Of a stretch of 7,644 nucleotides of DNA, positions 6,693 to 7,644 are shown piece by piece. The stretch spans positions 1-7,644 of the forward strand of contig JAFGSC010000147.1 in assembly GCA_016934875.1 (NCBI GenBank), written 5' to 3'. The position numbers were made by a program, and so were the translations under genes. The notes beneath the pieces were generated by a model. That model did no database searches and had not been told where the DNA came from. It saw nothing but the letters and a program-made list of their open reading frames with translations. The stretch is from Candidatus Atribacteria bacterium. Its GTDB lineage: Bacteria > Atribacterota > Phoenicimicrobiia > Phoenicimicrobiales > Stramentimicrobiaceae. Each line of letters opens with the position of its first letter. Positions within the stretch are counted from its first letter, which is position 1.

Positions 6693-6792
6693 TTCTTAAT
6701 AATTTTCCTTTTAGTTGAGTCTTTGGATTATTACTTCCATTTCTTAAGGTATGCAATTTTAAAAAGTTTTTTTCATTATTATCATATTTTGT

Positions 6793-6820
6793 AATATAAT
6801 AAATTTAATCAAAAAGTCAA
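6793..6820 (-). promoter_or_regulatory. Sigma70-like promoter of the TPR gene and likely of the cluster
   Basis: On the minus strand there is TTGACT (6815-6820), a 16-bp spacer and TATATT (6793-6798). The predicted transcript would start near 6786, giving a leader of about 95 nt before the TPR ATG. This is the best promoter match upstream of the cluster, and its upstream flank is repeated at the left end of the window. Confidence 0.6.
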
Positions 6821-6857
6821 CATATTTTTTTGTATTTAATAATCATTTTGCTAAAAC
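6814..6857 (-). repeat. Right copy of the promoter-proximal repeat
   Basis: A 44-bp stretch that on the minus strand begins GTTTTAGCAAAATGATT and ends at TTGACT. It pairs with the copy at 37-77 in the same orientation and at the same position relative to a -35 box. AT-richness inflates the match, but the shared TTTTA-CAAAAT-ATT core and identical placement argue against pure chance. Confidence 0.5.
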
Positions 6858-6950
6858 TACGCCGCCAACCTAATCCCCAATGTATTCGACAAAACATCCT
6901 GGCTGGAATCAAGCAACCACAGCAAGCCACACCCCCAATTTTAATATCTT
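6857..6950 (-). pseudogene. Degraded 3' end of a gene resembling a formylglycine-generating (SUMF) domain
   Basis: On the minus strand one frame reads GGVACCGCLIPAR. After a one-base shift the next frame reads SNTLGIRLAA and then TAG (6857-6859). Restoring one base after the AGG codon joins them into a segment resembling the C-terminus of SUMF/FGE-sulfatase domains (VACR, later LGFRLA). Nothing upstream continues the domain. The fragment is therefore best read as a decayed 3' relic of a former neighbour. Identification rests on a short stretch and recall of the family, so it is tentative. Confidence 0.4.
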
Positions 6951-7035
6951 GAGATGCCCAATCCGATAGATGGGGTGGTTAAGGGATAAATTATGAATTT
7001 TCTCCAAATAACGTTTTTGCCAGAATAAGTCGGGA

Positions 7036-7091
7036 TTCCGCCAGAGAGACGGCGGACGTTCCGTTCCGCCAGAAAGATGGCGGACGTTCCG
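7036..7091. repeat. Two tandem 28-bp hairpin repeat units
   Basis: Units 7036-7063 and 7064-7091 differ at only two positions. Each begins TTCCGCC and ends CGGACGTTCCG. Each folds as CCGCC...GGCGG around an 8-nt loop; in the second unit an added A-T pair lengthens the stem to 6 bp. A competing hairpin (GGCGGA/TCCGCC) can form across the junction. This is the layout of a dispersed REP-like element. Confidence 0.85.
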
Positions 7092-7302
7092 TCGTAGCCT
7101 TCATCTTATGAAATTCATCGCAATAAGGTATTTTATCTCACGTCAAATAATAAAAACCAGACCCGTCCGCGCTTTAGCCCTAAGCGTCAATCTAAGCAAC
7201 TTTCAAGAAACTTAAAATGAATAAGTTTTTTCTATACAATTAGATTCGTTGGTTTTACGAATCTTTGACACTATTCAGATTTAACCTTTGTCTGTCTTTT
7301 TT

Positions 7303-7330
7303 CAGCGTTACTCTGCGATTTCTGCGGTTA
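7303..7330. repeat. Degenerate CTGCG-type intergenic repeat
   Basis: The minus strand reads AACCGCAGAAATCGCAGAG, with CGCAGA recurring at 9-10 bp steps. It resembles a common dispersed intergenic motif (AACCGCAGAG-GCGCAGAG type) that I recall from cyanobacterial and other large genomes. The assignment is from memory and the copy is degenerate. Confidence 0.35.
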
Positions 7331-7539
7331 TTATCTCTTAAGTTGACGCCAGTCCCTTTGGCGTGATAAATTCCAACGAAAGAAATTCTAATTTTCAAAT
7401 AAAATACCGTTTGGCTATTATAGGAGATTAGAGATTTATAATTTGTGGAGATTGGTGTTTGTAATCTGGGAATTATTTGTCAGTTGGATTTTATCGTTTA
7501 GAGCTTGAATTTTTTTATTGATAAGAAAAGAATCATATC

Positions 7540-7581
7540 AAAAACCAATTGCCCCTATAGAATCGGGTGATTGGTTTTTTT
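7540..7581 (+). terminator. Strong intrinsic terminator, possibly bidirectional
   Basis: AAAAACCAAT (7540-7549) pairs with ATTGGTTTTT (7570-7579). The stem continues inwards through two G-T wobbles and three C-G pairs to a 10-nt loop, giving about 16 bp. Seven T follow on the plus strand (7575-7581). The other strand also ends the stem in a T run, so it could stop transcription both ways and insulate the cluster from whatever lies to the right. No gene that it would terminate lies immediately to its left on the plus strand. Confidence 0.75.
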
Positions 7582-7609
7582 GTTAGGTGTAAAAAAAGCG
7601 GTCATAAGT

Positions 7610-7630
7610 TATAATGGGAAGAAAGGAGGT
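7610..7630 (+). promoter_or_regulatory. Possible -10 box and ribosome binding site facing right
   Basis: A perfect TATAAT (7610-7615) is followed by AAAGGAGGT (7622-7630). No ATG follows before the window ends, so any gene would start just beyond it. No good -35 box lies at the usual distance, and the gap from -10 to the Shine-Dalgarno is very short, so the pair may not belong together. Confidence 0.3.
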
Positions 7631-7644
7631 AAAACCCAGAATAA

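Larger units (their letters stand above)
6951..7644. other. Gene-free flank rich in small hairpins and repeats
   Basis: I find no convincing gene here on either strand; the longest candidates lack ribosome binding sites. Besides the elements listed separately, there are three isolated hairpins: CGCTT/AAGCG (7170-7186), AGATTCGT/ACGAATCT with a 7-nt loop (7242-7264) and ACGCCA/TGGCGT with a 7-nt loop (7346-7364). None has a T run that would make it a terminator. The part from about 7030 to 7190 is visibly richer in GC than the cluster. The region looks like an accumulation of intergenic repeat modules beside the gene cluster. Confidence 0.6.

Noticed and set aside
7030..7100. CRISPR array
   Set aside because: The two 28-bp units are directly abutting with no spacer between them.
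7108..7220. Plus-strand 35-codon frame starting MKFIAIRYF
   Set aside because: No Shine-Dalgarno sequence, and it runs through a hairpin-rich intergenic region.
6858..7644. tRNA or other structured RNA gene
   Set aside because: No cloverleaf or recognised conserved RNA motif was found; the hairpins are isolated and simple.

Overview
This window is AT-rich bacterial accessory DNA. Every convincing gene lies on the minus strand, so the locus reads from right to left. No housekeeping gene fixes the host. The mix of a caspase-like protease with an effector-associated domain, kinesin-light-chain-type TPR repeats, small hairpin repeats and a relic resembling a formylglycine-generating (SUMF) domain is typical of large-genome, often filamentous or multicellular bacteria, such as giant sulfur bacteria, multicellular desulfobacteria or filamentous cyanobacteria. 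That placement is an inference.

Right flank (about 6858-7644): no intact gene. It holds a short frameshifted SUMF-like 3' relic, two tandem 28-bp hairpin units, several other hairpins, a degenerate CTGCG-type repeat and a strong bidirectional-looking terminator. A possible rightward -10 box and Shine-Dalgarno sequence sit at the very edge.

First gene group, read leftwards: a sigma70-like promoter (6793-6820), a membrane-anchored TPR protein (5337-6692), a 245-bp gap with no evident gene, an 801-residue predicted metallopeptidase (2686-5091), and a 62-residue basic coiled-coil protein (2544-2732) that overlaps the peptidase 3' end by 47 bp. A weak intrinsic-terminator-like hairpin with a T run follows directly.

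Second gene group: a 143-residue protein with a C-terminal effector-associated domain (1984-2415), a caspase-like protease ending in the same domain (910-1932), a two-helix membrane protein (241-873) and a 40-residue proline/lysine-rich microprotein (114-236) that is too short for normal gene callers. Another promoter-like sequence at 15-43 points out of the window. Its upstream flank resembles the one beside the TPR promoter.

Working model (inference): this is a regulated-cell-death or immune-type locus. The TPR protein would act as a membrane-tethered sensor or scaffold. The amidotransferase-like/Ig-like/zinc-peptidase protein would be a processing or sensing component. The small effector-associated-domain protein would be an adaptor that recruits the caspase by like-with-like domain contact. 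The two-helix membrane protein would be a target or membrane effector. Caspases with effector-associated domains are an established class of conflict-system effectors. The particular combination with an HEXXGH metallopeptidase and two small basic proteins is one I do not recognise.
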